Assembly (NCBI GenBank): GCA_964006375.1
Contig: OZ023267.1
Location: 84,863,406-84,927,405 of the forward strand
Reading direction: 5' to 3'
DNA length: 64,000 nucleotides
Source: Tillus elongatus
Lineage: Eukaryota; Arthropoda; Insecta; Coleoptera; Cleridae
Notes under the pieces: generated by a model
Seen by the model: the letters and a program-made list of their open reading frames with translations, nothing else
Told to the model about the DNA's origin: nothing
The model's database searches: none
Shown here: piece by piece, positions 1-10,300 of the stretch
How positions within the stretch are numbered: the first letter of the stretch is position 1
How the letters are laid out: the number at the start of each line of letters is the position of its first letter
Position numbers and translations under genes: made by a program

Positions 1-390
1 TATTTATCTTGACTGCAATGTATGCGAGAACAGGAATGTTTTTGATAAACAGACTGTATATATTACATGAATAACTTGGTGAACCATAACCTTCATGTAC
101 TATATGTAGTTCATATGCAATTGGCTAATGTAAACCTGGGAAATTGCGTAGTTTAGACAGGAGACGGCTGATTTAAAGAATAATTTCTATTGTTTAAGGA
201 CATATTTAGTGCCATTTTCACCACTACAGAAAGGCGGAGTTCGTTCAGCCCTGTGTAGGCAAAGAAAAGCGCAAGCAGATTAAATCTATGTTGTAAAAGA
301 AAAATAAATAGTGGAGTTGTATTCTTTCTTTTAAGTATGCCTACAGCAATTTGAAAAGGTTTAGCATAATTTTAAATGCTACAAATTTGT

Positions 391-520
391 GCAGGTTTGA
401 ACCTGTGATGAGCACTAATAAGTACAATTTGGAGAATCCGATTCATCAAATACAGTTTTATACCTGACGATCGTTTTGCTAACAAAATCAGCTTTACCAC
501 TACTGGATAAAAATTAATGT
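391..520 (-). mobile_element. Penelope-like element end, relic
   Basis: The reverse complement shares a core (CAAAACGATCGTCAGG) and a tail (TGTACTTATTAGTGCTCATC) with the 3' repeats of the Penelope-like element at 42408-42600. The intervening sequence is diverged. No coding part is attached. The same relic lies in the second copy of the direct repeat, near 25606-25737. Confidence 0.5.
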
Positions 521-775
521 ACCATGTTTATTCACACAACGAATTAAAGTTAGGCGTCGGTCATTAAACCAAAAAGTATGTACTAAGTTTATTCACACAA
601 GCAATTAAAAGTTAGGCTTTGGTCATTGAATAAAAAAGTAATGTGCTCTGTTTTTTTTTTCGTACAAGCAAGTGAAACGTAGGCTTCGCCTCGCTAATAA
701 ACTATCGTTGGAGAAAGTTCAATATACTTATTCATGCGAGTGACTAAAAGTTGTGCCCGTGTCGTTTGAAAATAA
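519..775. repeat. Tandem repeat, about 62-65 bp, four diverged units
   Basis: Units begin near 519, 580, 643 and 713. They share a phrase resembling TTCACACAAGCAATTAAAAG followed by TTAGGC and GGTCATT. The last unit is the most diverged. The array is duplicated with the rest of copy A near 25736-25990. No coding role is visible. Confidence 0.6.
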
Positions 776-1019
776 AATAAATGAGGATGAAGAGCAATAG
801 GTAATGCTAGAGAAATGTGTAATATTATGGGTAACGTGGCTGTACTAAATCATTTATACAAGTATGTATTATTTTTCAATGGTAACCCGCCGTGTAGAGA
901 AACTAATATAAATCTAATTATTTTTCACCCCATATTGTTGATGAAAACAAAACTTATTTAATACTAGCCCGCTTTAGGAAAATTTTGGTTATGTACATCG
1001 TACAATTCTGATGGCGAAT

Positions 1020-1510
1020 TTTAATTAAATCTTTCATAATCTACATAATCTATTTCATAATTCACATCGTTTATACTATTATCAACAAATTCTGTGTTAT
1101 TTAGATTAGCAGTGTGCCTTTGTGGCTGCTGTGACAGTCTTGAATTAGAGCTGCCTAATTCCATGGGCTCTGGATAGCTTCGGTTTATGTTTTGATTTGT
1201 ATGAGGTTGTATGTTTTGATTTAATTGATTAGTTCAGTTGGGTCTTCTGAATTGGTTCGAGAAATTCTGTCTAGGCGTAAATTGTTGGTTGGAAGTTTTG
1301 TATGAAAATTGGTTATTATTATTCTGATGAAACGGTCTGAAATTAGTTTAAAATGGTCTCTGAATTTGGACGTTATAAAAAGACGGGTTACTTTGTTTTT
1401 GGAAGGATGTTCGGTTTTGTCCTTCTTGTCTATTATTACTAAAATTTTTATTTATCGTTTTATCTGTATAATTAAAGTAAAGTAAAGTAAAACCAATTCT
1501 AGAAAAATAA
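1020..1510 (-). pseudogene. Ty3/gypsy (errantivirus-type) gag C-terminal fragment
   Basis: Read on the minus strand, this encodes the basic, asparagine- and glutamine-rich end of an insect gypsy Gag: a stretch with DKTINKNFSNNRQEGQNR, then PFYNVQ-type and QNFSNQFRR-type segments, then the motif PMELGSS before a serine/glutamine-rich tail. Gag would package the retroelement RNA in a cytoplasmic particle. A second plus-strand copy at 29007-29590 runs further upstream and shows that this one lost its N-terminal side and was joined to Polinton sequence at about 1485, beside a short TAAAG repeat. In-frame stops show it is dead. The family call rests on composition and on linkage of the sister copy to integrase and env. 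Confidence 0.55.
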
Positions 1511-1593
1511 GCAGGCAGTAAGTCACGTCCTACTTCCATAACTTCAGGTTATGGTATGCTACACATGATGCATAATAAGAATCGAAAGAGTAT

Positions 1594-1728
1594 GTGCACT
1601 GGGATGATATAAACGTGTTGTTTGATAGGCTGCGGCTTTTTGTGGCTTCTCAAGCCGCTGGTAATAACGCAAACAACAACGAAATTCAACTGATTATCGA
1701 AGAACTGAAGGAAGTAGGTGTTATATAA
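1594..1728 (+). pseudogene. Polinton-associated conserved protein, C-terminal fragment
   Basis: The frame reads a conserved tail containing HWDDINVLFDRLRLFVASQA, then AAGNNANNNEI and a short acidic end before a stop at about 1726. The same tail ends the longer copy at 11314-12390 and recurs at 26811-26945, 28320-28480, 31700-31830, 33400-33560, 34450-34610, 46850-46990, 50215-50320 and 51820-51960. The function is not known to me. Its constant place before the fibre-like gene suggests one transcription unit in the ancestral Polinton. The upstream part of the gene is missing here. Confidence 0.55.
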
Positions 1729-1794
1729 ACAGACAGAGTTGCGTGTTTTTAATCACTTTCAACAGGCTCATCGAAAAATTCTGAGGTTCTGCAA

Positions 1795-2316
1795 ATAATT
1801 TAAAATATCTAAACAGAATTTTTCAAAGAGAGACATTTCCGAAAACTACAAGTGGCGATTTTTATTCACAAAACCATCAATTGTGTAACAATGGCGATCC
1901 TGTTCAACCTACAGATGCTCTAAACAAAAAATTTGTTGATGAATGGATAGACGACTATCAAAAAAACAAAGATGACTATCAGAAAACTAAGGATAACTAT
2001 AAGACGAACAAAGATGCTGTGACACTTCAAATTGCCATACTACTTGATGCTGTACATAAGCCAGAGTTGGAAAAATGAATATGAATACAGATTTTAAAAT
2101 ATGCTGATTTTAAACATAATGCTTACAGCTTATTTCCACTTAAAACTAGTGTGGATCAATCATTACTTAGACTTGGAAAGGACATGAAAGAGTTCATACA
2201 TCAAACAACGTCTACCCTCAGTAATACGTTTGCTACCATGGTTGATACCTGGATATCTAAGCTCCAAAAAGACTATGTAAAACTGGCAGTTTCAAAACTT
2301 GAAGCTTGGATACTGT
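1795..2316 (+). pseudogene. Polinton fibre-like repeat protein, N-terminal fragment
   Basis: After a short gap from the preceding gene, this frame encodes a domain with the pattern GDF-x5-H-x-LCNNGDP, ALNKKFVDEW and a lysine- and aspartate-rich run of YKxNKDD repeats, then a heptad-like helical stretch (LSNTFATMVDTWISKLQKDY). The layout of short beta-type repeats alternating with coiled coil resembles trimeric fibre or attachment proteins, and this role is inferred only. The reading breaks at about 2078-2150 and is cut at 2316, where unrelated sequence begins. A longer copy lies at 27000-28150. Confidence 0.5.
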
Positions 2317-2317
2317 T

Positions 2318-2560
2318 AAGAAGATTCTGGTTCATAATAAGGTTTCTATTCCTCACCTCAAGAAGTCGAGGGTATACTGTCTCACCCGTGGGGACACCCA
2401 ATGTAACACTGTTTATAAAGGAAGAACAGGAAGGGCACTGGGTACCAGGGTTTCCAAGTTGGTTGCAGTTTTAACAGCCCACACATCTCTGTTAATATCT
2501 CTGAGCGATGGTAGCTCATATATGTCCCATTTGCGATATGCGAGAAATATAGATGTCTTT
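2318..2560 (+). pseudogene. Possible Penelope-like GIY-YIG fragment, diverged
   Basis: The reading contains SRVYCLT, a pair of polar residues, then YKGRTGRALGTRV, which resembles the GIY-YIG endonuclease pattern in which a tyrosine block is followed by GQTGR and an arginine. It is shorter and more diverged than the clear GIY-YIG domain at 35180-35464, and the expected histidine/glutamate part is not convincing. It abuts the end of the 2.3-kb direct repeat exactly, so it may mark the sequence into which or from which that repeat moved. Other explanations, including chance, remain open. Confidence 0.3.
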
Positions 2561-2599
2561 TGATATTTTATCCATCAGTTCCAATTTCATTTTATCATT

Positions 2600-3331
2600 G
2601 CATGTTTTGCCTTTAAAAACATATTGGTTGCGGTAATTTTCGCTCGTGCCGTACCTGTGCTGTAATAGCCGTTGGAATCATTTCGAACTCTTGTAAATCG
2701 GAAAGTATGTTTGCCACAGAGAACTCATTTGAAATGATGGAAGAAACTGAAGAGGAACCAAATAGGTATGAGCATGGCAAACTTGTTATCGTTTAAGGTG
2801 ATGTGCTCCGACGACACATTCAGTCCGGCATTGATAAAAGATTTGGCTTCAATCCTACTGATAGCGGACTTTTGATGGTTGGGGTGGTGTATATGTCTCG
2901 CACTCGTTCCACTTCCTTGTTATTTAACTCATAGGTCATCGACTCAAACAGAGCTGCTCCACCATTATTTGACAGATAATATGCACCATTGGTATTTTGT
3001 ACTGCTTAAGGTTCCAGAGCACCTTCGATTATTAGAGCTGATTCGGCCAGACATACGAACACATCTTGCTGATTGATGGCTATTTCAATTTCATAGCTGT
3101 TTCCAAACGATTTAGTTGGTGAATAGTAAGAGCACAGTCTCTTCGCGGTCGATGGCATCATCAAACACGGGGTCTTTGAATATTTCTAGTTTTGACATGA
3201 TAGACCAGGCTTTTCAGGAACTCAATATTATCGGGACTAAGTGTACGCTTTGAAGTGTCTGACTCAACTGAATTTGTTTTGGTAGATGCACTTGCTTTTA
3301 TCTGTTTAAAGACCAACATACTGAGCAACAT
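2600..3331 (-). pseudogene. Polinton major capsid protein-like relic, N-terminal half
   Basis: On the minus strand, pieces in three frames fit the start of a Polinton/adintovirus double-jelly-roll capsid protein: an acidic VFDDAID-type opening, an INQQDVFV-type segment, a YELNNKEVERVRDI-type segment and a stretch containing KSAISRIEAKSFINAGLN then LNDNKFAML. This protein would build the icosahedral shell. It lies directly downstream of the minor-capsid candidate (3390-3914) on the same strand, the usual structural-gene order in Polintons. Frameshifts and stops are frequent and the C-terminal half is absent. A second copy with the same opening lies at 56340-57055, which supports the call. Confidence 0.5.
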
Positions 3332-3389
3332 TTATCTAAATCTAAAATCTCTTGCTTGTTGACCAGGAGATAAATTAAATTTTTAATAT

Positions 3390-3914
3390 TTAAATGTCGA
3401 TTGCGTAGCCAGGATCAACCATCGGAGCAAACTCATATAACGTATGTGAGGGTTGTCCGTTATAATAGGAACCAGACACAATATTAGTTTCTATGCGAAT
3501 CTGTCTAACATCCACTATTTCAACGGGTAAATCAGAATCATAAAATATGTCCGGTTGAAGAACCTGTTTTGAAAAGCCCAAGATTCGCCCAATCGAACCA
3601 TCAAATTCAAAACTGACATTTGTATAACACTTCAGTTTACATTTGATGGTATTCGGACTAGGTCTCAGAATCAAAGCCTGCTGCTTTTGTTTGTGTGTTG
3701 CTGTAGCAAGTTCATTTTGAAGTAACTCTTCCAAGTGTGTTATTTCATAAGCACCAGTGGGGATCGTAATGGTCCGCCAACCAGTTCCTTCTTTTACATG
3801 AAATTTGTTTTTACCTTCATATATGTTAGATATGTTGTTGTATGCGTGAAAGCATATCAAAGCAACCGCATAACTACCATCCAAAGCAATTGGTGGATGG
3901 TAGTCTGACGACAT
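3390..3914 (-). CDS. Polinton minor capsid (penton-like) candidate, C-terminally truncated
   Basis: The frame runs 174 codons from an ATG at 3914. It shows features of a conserved Polinton-associated protein: an opening AVALICFHAYNNISNIYEGK, then IPTGAYEITHLEELLQ near residues 50-65, RPSPNTIKCKLKC near 103-115, a GSIGRILGF block near 127-135, and HTLYEFAPMVDPGY near the end. The position between the protease (-) and the major-capsid relic (-) supports a capsid role; single-jelly-roll penton is the inferred identity. The frame stops just after the PGY motif, whereas the copy at 44040-44325 continues for about 48 more residues, so this gene is truncated though otherwise open. Confidence 0.6.
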   Translation of the reverse strand: MSSDYHPPIALDGSYAVALICFHAYNNISNIYEGKNKFHVKEGTGWRTITIPTGAYEITHLEELLQNELATATHKQKQQALILRPSPNTIKCKLKCYTNVSFEFDGSIGRILGFSKQVLQPDIFYDSDLPVEIVDVRQIRIETNIVSGSYYNGQPSHTLYEFAPMVDPGYAIDI

Positions 3915-3954
3915 GGGGGCTGCGGTATTTCAACACGAAGGTGTGCGACATGGC

Positions 3955-4330
3955 GTTTGAGTCTTTTATTGCAAAAATTTAAAACACAAGTGACCACAAT
4001 TAAAAGTGTTATATGTTTGATACACATCATGATTATACAATGTGGAATAGTCTTTAAGGTAAAGTTGCAGCTCCACAGGAGGCTTCAAGTTTCCATACGA
4101 TTAAAAGTACTCGACGATGACATCACGTTTCCTCACAGCAACCCAATGAGTGCCTGGCTCCTTGTGTGTTTGCAAATTCATGATGAACGATTCGTTTTTA
4201 CGTGGTCCATTGTGAGGCAGCTCATCTCGCATGTATACACCTCTAAAATATGGGATTTTCATTTTACCAGCAAACGTGACAAGATCTGCATTTGTCAGAG
4301 ATCTTGCTGGTAAACACTTAAGTTTTTTGG
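3955..4330 (-). pseudogene. Polinton cysteine protease (adenain-like) domain
   Basis: The minus strand encodes an adenovirus-type maturation protease: an IPYFRGVYMRDELP segment near the start, HKEPGTHWVAVR carrying the catalytic histidine, a SYGNLKPP-type loop, and NCGHLCFKFL with the catalytic cysteine near the C-terminus. In Polintons this enzyme is predicted to cleave capsid and core proteins. It follows the GLYLK-rich core protein at 4295-4857 with no visible spacer and the two appear to have been one fused protein, a junction now shifted in frame near 4318. An in-frame stop before the SYG loop breaks the domain. A C-terminal piece of another copy lies at 57895-57981 (-). Confidence 0.65.
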
Positions 4331-4857
4331 CTTATGCAGATACAACCCATAACCGCAGCGTTGTTTCTTGAGATACAGGCCTTTCCACAGTCTCTTGAAT
4401 TTTGGCTTAAATTTCCAATCACTGCCTCTCTTACCCATCGCAATGGTTTCCATTGTTTTGTTGTGACATTCTTCTTCCTCTAGTTTCTGTTTCGCAGACT
4501 TGGCATCGTTCACGGCTTTAGCAATACCTGCAGCACCACCACCCAGAGCTCCTAGTGCTGAAGGCCCACCAAATATCAGAGGCAACTGTGGTAGGAAACC
4601 TCCGCTTTTAGGTATAGGAATAACTCGAGGTTTCCGCACATTCTTACGCCCACAATGTTTCTAACGATTGCAGGAGCTATATCAAACACAGCGTTCTCTG
4701 TTGGAATAAGATTTCTATCTTTTATAACTTCCTCAATCAGACTTATTATGTTTTTAAAGGGAACTTTCTTCTTTGGCTTCGAGTTGATTACATAAAGCCC
4801 CGCACCAAGTTTTCTGTTAACTTTCATCGTGTTTGTGACGCTCCAACTTTTCAGCAA
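4295..4857 (-). pseudogene. Polinton basic core (pX-like) protein, fused upstream of protease
   Basis: Two overlapping minus-strand frames make one gene with a frameshift near 4636. The first part (from an ATG at 4857) has a lysine-rich helix. The second has a hydrophobic glycine/alanine segment beginning IPIPKSGGFLPQLPLIFGG, a helix with AGIAKAVNDAKSAKQKLEE, and a basic tail with GLYLKK and GYGLYL. Such tails are typical of small basic virion-core proteins in Polintons, and the hydrophobic part could be membrane-active, as inferred by analogy only. The reading continues into the protease (3955-4330) after a second frame break. It is transcribed divergently from the ATPase. Confidence 0.6.
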
Positions 4858-5038
4858 AACTTGCTTCCTTCTTTGTTAATAACGAACTTCACTCTGTGAC
4901 ACCAACATTCATACTGACTGTGCGTCTCACTTGCATCTATATATACACACACACAAAACATATAGTTTAGTTCAAGTCAAGATATGTACCATAAAACACG
5001 CTTCTGCCTTACCCATTACTAATATAGACAATGTTGTT
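4858..5038. promoter_or_regulatory. Divergent intergenic region between core protein (-) and ATPase (+)
   Basis: About 180 bases separate two divergent starts. It contains a TATATATACACAC stretch near 4938-4955 that could serve as a TATA element for the plus-strand gene. No other motif stands out. The promoter role is inferred from gene layout. Confidence 0.35.
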
Positions 5039-5607
5039 ATGGATACAGCAGAACAACTGAGGCATGGTCCTCTCTTTCCAAACACCGTTCGATGTATCAT
5101 ATGTCGTCCTAGTGGATGTGGTAAAACAAGTGGTATGCTCAGTTTATTGTTTGAAGCAAATGGTTTAAAGTTTGTTAACGTGTATGTGTATTCAAAGTCT
5201 CTGTATCAACAGAATTACAACAGGTGGTGGATGCACCAAAAGGTGTTGGTTACTACACTTATAGTGAAAACGATGAAATATTAGATCCAGCAGAAGCGTT
5301 GGACAACTCTGTGTTTATATTTGATGATGTAGCTTGTGACAAACAAGCTAAAATAAGAGCGTACTTTAGTATGGGAAGACACAAGAGTATTGATTCACTA
5401 TATCTCTGTCAAACATATACTCGAATACCGAAACATCTGGTACGTGACAACGCAAATGTTATTGTGTTATCCAAACAAGATGAAACCAATTTAAAACATG
5501 TGTACCACGATCATGTGACCACCGATATGGACTTTAAACCATTTAAAAATATATGCTGCCAATGCTGGAAAGACAATAAGTATGGTGTGTTGATGATTGT
5601 GAAATAA
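5039..5607 (+). pseudogene. Polinton DNA-packaging ATPase (HerA/FtsK, A32-like)
   Basis: The likely start is the ATG at 5039. The protein carries a Walker A motif (PSGCGKT, near residue 25), a NVYVYSKSLYQQ segment, then after a frameshift near 5222 a VGYYTYSENDEILDP segment, a Walker B motif (VFIFDDVACD), an SIDSLYLCQTYTRIPK sensor-like segment and RDNANVIVLSKQDETN. In Polintons and nucleocytoplasmic viruses this ATPase pumps genome DNA into the capsid. Apart from the single frameshift, all motifs survive, making this one of the better-kept genes of the element. A more decayed copy lies at 32385-33060 (-). A tandem array follows 80 bases downstream. Confidence 0.85.
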
Positions 5608-5684
5608 AACGATGTACACAAAGGCAGATATAGAAAAGGATTCGTCTAACTGGTTACAACCAATGATAAGCTAACAACTGTCTA

Positions 5685-5878
5685 ATACAGCTGTCTAACA
5701 CAGCTGTCTAGGACAGCTGTCTAACAGAGCTGTCTAACAGAGCTGTCTAAGACAGCTGTCTAACACAGCAGTCTAACACAGCTGTCTAACACAGCTGTCT
5801 AACACAGCTGTCTAAGACAGCTGTCCAACACAGCTTCTAACACAGCATTCTAACACAGCTGTCTAAGACAGCTGCCTA
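5685..5878. repeat. CAGCTGTCTAACA-type 14-bp tandem array, left part
   Basis: About fourteen units of roughly 14 bp, each CAGCTGTCTAAcA or a close variant, follow the ATPase gene. CAGCTG is a palindromic E-box. The array continues at 11101-11175 after the LINE that split it. Shorter related arrays occur at 31646-31697 and 59945-60045, also next to Polinton genes. Confidence 0.85.
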
Positions 5879-6235
5879 GGGGTTAAGGAGTCGCGGGCCA
5901 AAGGACTCCAGGGGGCAAGCTGAGGAAGTGGAAATAACAACATAAACTCCCGATGAAGCTTTCCCCAAGACCGTCATGCGCGGTAAAAATCTGCATCCTG
6001 CACGAGGTGACCCTGCTAATAACTAAACATGACGGATCTAGACAAGGAGGTCGAACTAAACTCCCCCAATTTACGGTGTCACGTGACCCGTGCCTATGGA
6101 TGGATGGCACCAGGGCGATGGTGTCGTGAACGGAACCTCTGGAGTACCAGGCAACCCTCCAGAGTAACCCGCCTTGCACCACACAGGGGGTTCTGATGGT
6201 GTGGACAGTATTTCCCCCATTCTCGTGGGAACAAC
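5879..6235 (+). promoter_or_regulatory. LINE 5' untranslated leader
   Basis: This is the region between the left target-site duplication and the ORF1 start. It starts GGGGTTAAGGAGTCGCGGGC and holds no long plus-strand frame. Internal promoters are usual in such leaders for this group; none is pinpointed here. Confidence 0.5.
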
Positions 6236-7393
6236 ATGAAGATAATAAACACATACAAAACCAAAACCAATGAGGCTCGAGGAGTGGCTCCGGCTACAGA
6301 CTTGTGCCTTGAGTCTATCCCGGAAACGGAGACGAGCCAGGGGGCGGCAGCGGACTCTGGAGGTCCCACGACCGGCGTAGCTACGGGGGATCAGGGGGTA
6401 GCTTCGGCCAGAGACCTGTCCCTGACACCCAAGCTGGAGGCTGGGTCCCACCGGAGGGCGGCGAGCTCCGCGGACTCCGGGGGCCCCTCCACCAGTGAGG
6501 ACTCTACTGTTAGAGTAGAGGGACTGCCCCGGCAGTCCAAGCGTCCTTCCGGGGCGCAAAGAAAGAAGCTCCGGAGGGCGCAAAAAATGGCGGCCGGGAC
6601 CTGGACGGTCGAGAAACCTGTAAAGGCACAAGAGGGGAGTGCGGGTCAGAAGAGGACGCGCTCGAACTCTAGCACGCCCACTACAGACAGACGTTCCAAA
6701 AGGGCCAGGGTGCCTGTAAAGGCGCAAGAGGAGAGTGCGAGTCGGAAAACGCCGCGCTCTGGCTCTAGCACGCCTACAACAGACAGACCTCCCAAAGGAA
6801 CCAAGGCCGGAACCCCGGCGCAGACTGGCTCTTACAGGGAGGCTGCGGAGGGCCTCGGTATGGCGGTGATTGACAGACGCCATCCTGAGGTCACGCTAGA
6901 CCAGGGGAAGACGGACCTGATCCAGGCTGTGGTGGTAGCTGCAGTGGACTCTCTTCAGGAAGGGGAGAGCCCGCCTCAGTTCCACGGGACGCGCCTGACG
7001 GGGGGCATCCTCTGGACAACCTGTGCCGGCCCGCAGTCGCGGGACTGGCTGCGGAAAACGATCGGGGGCCTCGGTCAGATTTGGGAGGGGGCGGACTTGA
7101 CAGCCGTCGAGCCCAAGGAACTCCCAAAGAGACGCAAGGTCCTCGTACGGATCCCTGACACCGTCCCGCAGGAGACGGTGATCAGCAGACTTAAGATCCA
7201 GAACCCTGAACTGGGGACGCAACACTGGTCGGTTCTAAGCAGGAAGGCAGAGGAGAAAGGACAGACGCTCGCCTTCTCGATTGCCCCGACATCTTACAGA
7301 GCCCTTGAAGGAACCTCCTTCAAGGCATTCTGGGACATGGGAAGGGTTAGCTTCCGCCCACTGGGGAAGCAACTAAGGGTTAATGGGACTTAG
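6236..7393 (+). CDS. LINE ORF1, Gag-like RNA-binding protein
   Basis: An uninterrupted frame of 385 codons. Residues 1-200 are basic and rich in serine, threonine, proline and alanine, with two similar blocks around VKAQE-ESA and SSTPTTDR, an internal duplication. Residues 205-385 form a conserved globular part with AVIDRRHPEV, FHGTRLTGGILWTTCAG and KVLVRIPD segments, resembling the domain of unknown function known as DUF4780 in ORF1 of RNase H-bearing insect LINEs. No CCHC zinc knuckles are seen. The protein would bind element RNA. The stop overlaps the start of ORF2 (ATG at 7383), suggesting reinitiation or a similar coupling. Confidence 0.75.
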   Translation: MKIINTYKTKTNEARGVAPATDLCLESIPETETSQGAAADSGGPTTGVATGDQGVASARDLSLTPKLEAGSHRRAASSADSGGPSTSEDSTVRVEGLPRQSKRPSGAQRKKLRRAQKMAAGTWTVEKPVKAQEGSAGQKRTRSNSSTPTTDRRSKRARVPVKAQEESASRKTPRSGSSTPTTDRPPKGTKAGTPAQTGSYREAAEGLGMAVIDRRHPEVTLDQGKTDLIQAVVVAAVDSLQEGESPPQFHGTRLTGGILWTTCAGPQSRDWLRKTIGGLGQIWEGADLTAVEPKELPKRRKVLVRIPDTVPQETVISRLKIQNPELGTQHWSVLSRKAEEKGQTLAFSIAPTSYRALEGTSFKAFWDMGRVSFRPLGKQLRVNGT

Positions 7394-10300
7394 GTTCCTT
7401 CAGGTCAACCTCCAACACAGTAGGGCAGCCACGGCCGGACTACTAATGGCTCTGAGGAACACTCATCCAGGAACCGTACTCCTATAAAGGAGAGATCAAG
7501 GGACTCGGCGGAGCTACTGGAAAGCTCATCTACAGCAGATCCAGCGAGAACCCGAGGGCCTGCATTTTTGTCAGGGAAGGGATAGAGTTTCTCCCTCTAA
7601 TGAATTTCTGTTCCAGGGACCTGGCAACGATCAAAATCCGATGTGGAGGAGCGGATGGGCTGAGGGACATTACTGTCGCGTCAGCCTATCTGCCAGGGGA
7701 CAGCACGGACCCTCCTCCACCCAAAGAATTGGAGCAGCTGATGGTGGGTAGCAGAGCAGGTGGATGGCAGACCATCATCGGCATGGATGCGAATGCGCAC
7801 CATGAGTTGTGGGGTAGCTCGGACACAAACTCTAGGGGTGAGGCACTTTTACAATTCTTTATGAAATTTAATTTAGACATATTGAATAGAGGTAATAAAC
7901 CGACCTTCGTCACAACACGGCGTGAGGAAGTTTTAGATCTAACAGTTTCCACCCAGTTTCTGGGTGACTTTGTTAAAAGCTGGGCTGTGTCTGGGGAAGT
8001 GAGTAGCTCAGACCACAGATACATCCGGTTTGAAATCGCCAAAGTCGAAAGTGAAACGGTATGGTACCGGGTCCCCCGCAAGGCGGACTGGGAAGCCTAC
8101 AGGGCAGACCTGGCTGTGGAACTGCGGGGGGTTAAGAATACCATAAAAAAATTCAATAGACCTCGAGATTGCAGCAGTCCAATTGCGAGACGCAATTACC
8201 TCAGCCTATAACGCCAACTGCCCCCTGAAAATGAGGGTGTCCACCAGGAACGTCCCGTGGTGGAACGAGGACCTCCGGCAAAGAAGGACGCAGGTTCGTA
8301 AGCTGTTTAACGCGGCCAAAAGGTCGGGAGCATGGGATGAATATAGACAGGCCCTATCGACCTATAACAAAAGACTGAGGGACGCCAAGAAGGAGTCGTG
8401 GAGGAGGCACTGCGAAGAAGTGGAAAACACGTCCGAGAGTGCTCGACTACACAAGATCCTGTCTAAGGGCCCTCAGACTAACATAGGCTCCCTTACAACA
8501 CCCACGGGAGGCTTTACAAGCTCGGGGGAGGAAACTATGGAAATTTTACTCCAGACGCACTTCCCCGGCTGTAACATAATAAACCAATCACCTCCGGACT
8601 GGGAACACTCAGAAATAGAGGCGCCTTATAGGCGGGCATCTAGAGTAGACTGGACAGTCGCTAAAGAGGTGGTTACCTGGAGCAAAATCAGATGGGCCAT
8701 TAACAGCTTTAAGCCATAAAAATCGCCGGGATTTGATGGAATAATGCCCATCATGCTCCAACAGGGGATAGATATACTGGCGCCGGTGCTTACCCTCATT
8801 ATGAGGGCCAGCCTGGCTCTGGGGTACATTCCGAGGGCATGGAGACTGGCCAGGGTTGTATTTATTCCTAAACCTGGGCGTCCAACAGACCAGGCAAAGT
8901 CCCTGAGGCCAATAAGTCTCATGTCCTTCTTGCTGAAAAGAGTGGAAAAACTGCTCGACCGGCACATTAGGGGCGGTGTACTGGAAGCATATCCTCTACA
9001 CTGCGGACAATATGCATACAGAGCAGGATTCTCAACAGAAACAGCACTGCACCAACTGGTGCTGAAACTGGAGAATACGCTGGAGAACAAGGAGGTGGCG
9101 CTGGGGGCCTTCCTAGACATAGAGGGGGCCTTTAGCAACACCTCGTTCGGATCGGTTCTGGCAGCTGCCCGGGAGCGTGGAATAGAGGAGACCTGCTGCA
9201 GGTGGATCGGTTCCATGCTCAGGGACAGGGCGGTGTTCACCTCACTCGCGGGAGGGACTCTGCTGGCGGGGGTCGCGGCGGGGTGCCCGCAGGGGAGCGT
9301 TCTGTCTCCCTTGCTCTGGTGTCTAGTCGTGGACGGCCTGCTGGGGAGGCTCTCGGGAGGGGGGTATGAGGTACAGGGCTATGCGGACGACATTGTCATC
9401 ATAGTCCGAGGAAAGGTCACACAGGCAGTGTGGGAGCGTATGCAGACTGCACTGAAAGTGGTGGAAGGGTGGACGGTTGATCAAGGGCTCGGGGTGAGCC
9501 CCGAGAAAGCAACCGTCGTGCCGTTTACGAGGAGGAGGAAGTGTGAAAGCCACAGAACTCTCACTCTATACGGTAGGAGCGTTCCAATCGCCAGGGAGGT
9601 AAAATATCTTGGGGTCGTATTGGACTCTAAGCTAACCTGGAATGGTCACATTGGAAAAATACTGCGTAAGGCAGTCATGACCTTAGCCGTCACTAGGCGG
9701 CTATATGGAAAAACGTGGGGATTAAGACCTAGTATGGCCCATTGGCTGTACACAAGGGTGGTCAGACCATCGTTAACATATGCGGCACTGGTCTGGTGGC
9801 CTAAGGTGACACAATCCAGTGCCAAACAAAAACTAGGCAAGATCCAAAGGATGGCTTGCCTAGGCATCACAGGGGCCATGTCTTCAACCCCAACAGCCGC
9901 CATGGAGGTGTTGCTGGATCTACCCCCCCTACACTTAGTTATTATGGGAGAGGCCAGGCTAGGACTATACAGACTAGCCTGCAATGGTAGACTGAAGATC
10001 AACCCAGGCTTCAGGGGCCACTGCAAAATTCAGGAGATCGTGAAGGAGCCCATGCTTGAAATGAGGTCAGACTTCGCGAGCCCGCGAATGTGCAGCGAAA
10101 ACAACTTTACAGTGGAAATCCCTGATCGCGAGGCATGGCGGGAGGAGACGCCGGGCATGCCACGGGACGCGCTCGTCTGGTTCACGGACGGATCTGGCGG
10201 GGAGCGTGGGACGGGGGCAGGTGTTTACTCGGAAGGACCGAGGGTAAGTCATAGTATTTCCCTCGGAGCTCATGCAACGGTGTTTCAGGCCGAGATGTAC

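Larger units (their letters stand above)
1..2316. repeat. 2.3-kb direct repeat, copy A
   Basis: This stretch recurs nearly base for base at 25216-27533 in the same orientation. The offset shifts by two bases where a poly-T run near 650 differs in length, and only scattered substitutions separate the copies. The copies part after 2316 and 27533. The repeat carries a Penelope end relic, a short tandem array, a gypsy gag fragment on the minus strand, the tail of a Polinton accessory gene and the start of a fibre-like gene. The near identity implies recent segmental duplication, gene conversion, or an assembly duplicate. The left boundary lies outside the window. Confidence 0.9.

Noticed and set aside
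3957..4313. Plus-strand frame of 118 codons
   Set aside because: It is antisense to the protease relic, which shows histidine and cysteine active-site motifs on the minus strand.
5685..5878. 14-bp array considered as telomeric or CRISPR repeat
   Set aside because: The period and sequence fit neither insect telomere repeats nor CRISPR; units vary and lack spacers.
6071..7225. Arginine/proline-rich minus-strand frames of up to 270 codons
   Set aside because: They are antisense to the GC-rich LINE ORF1, which has family-type motifs and an uninterrupted sense frame.
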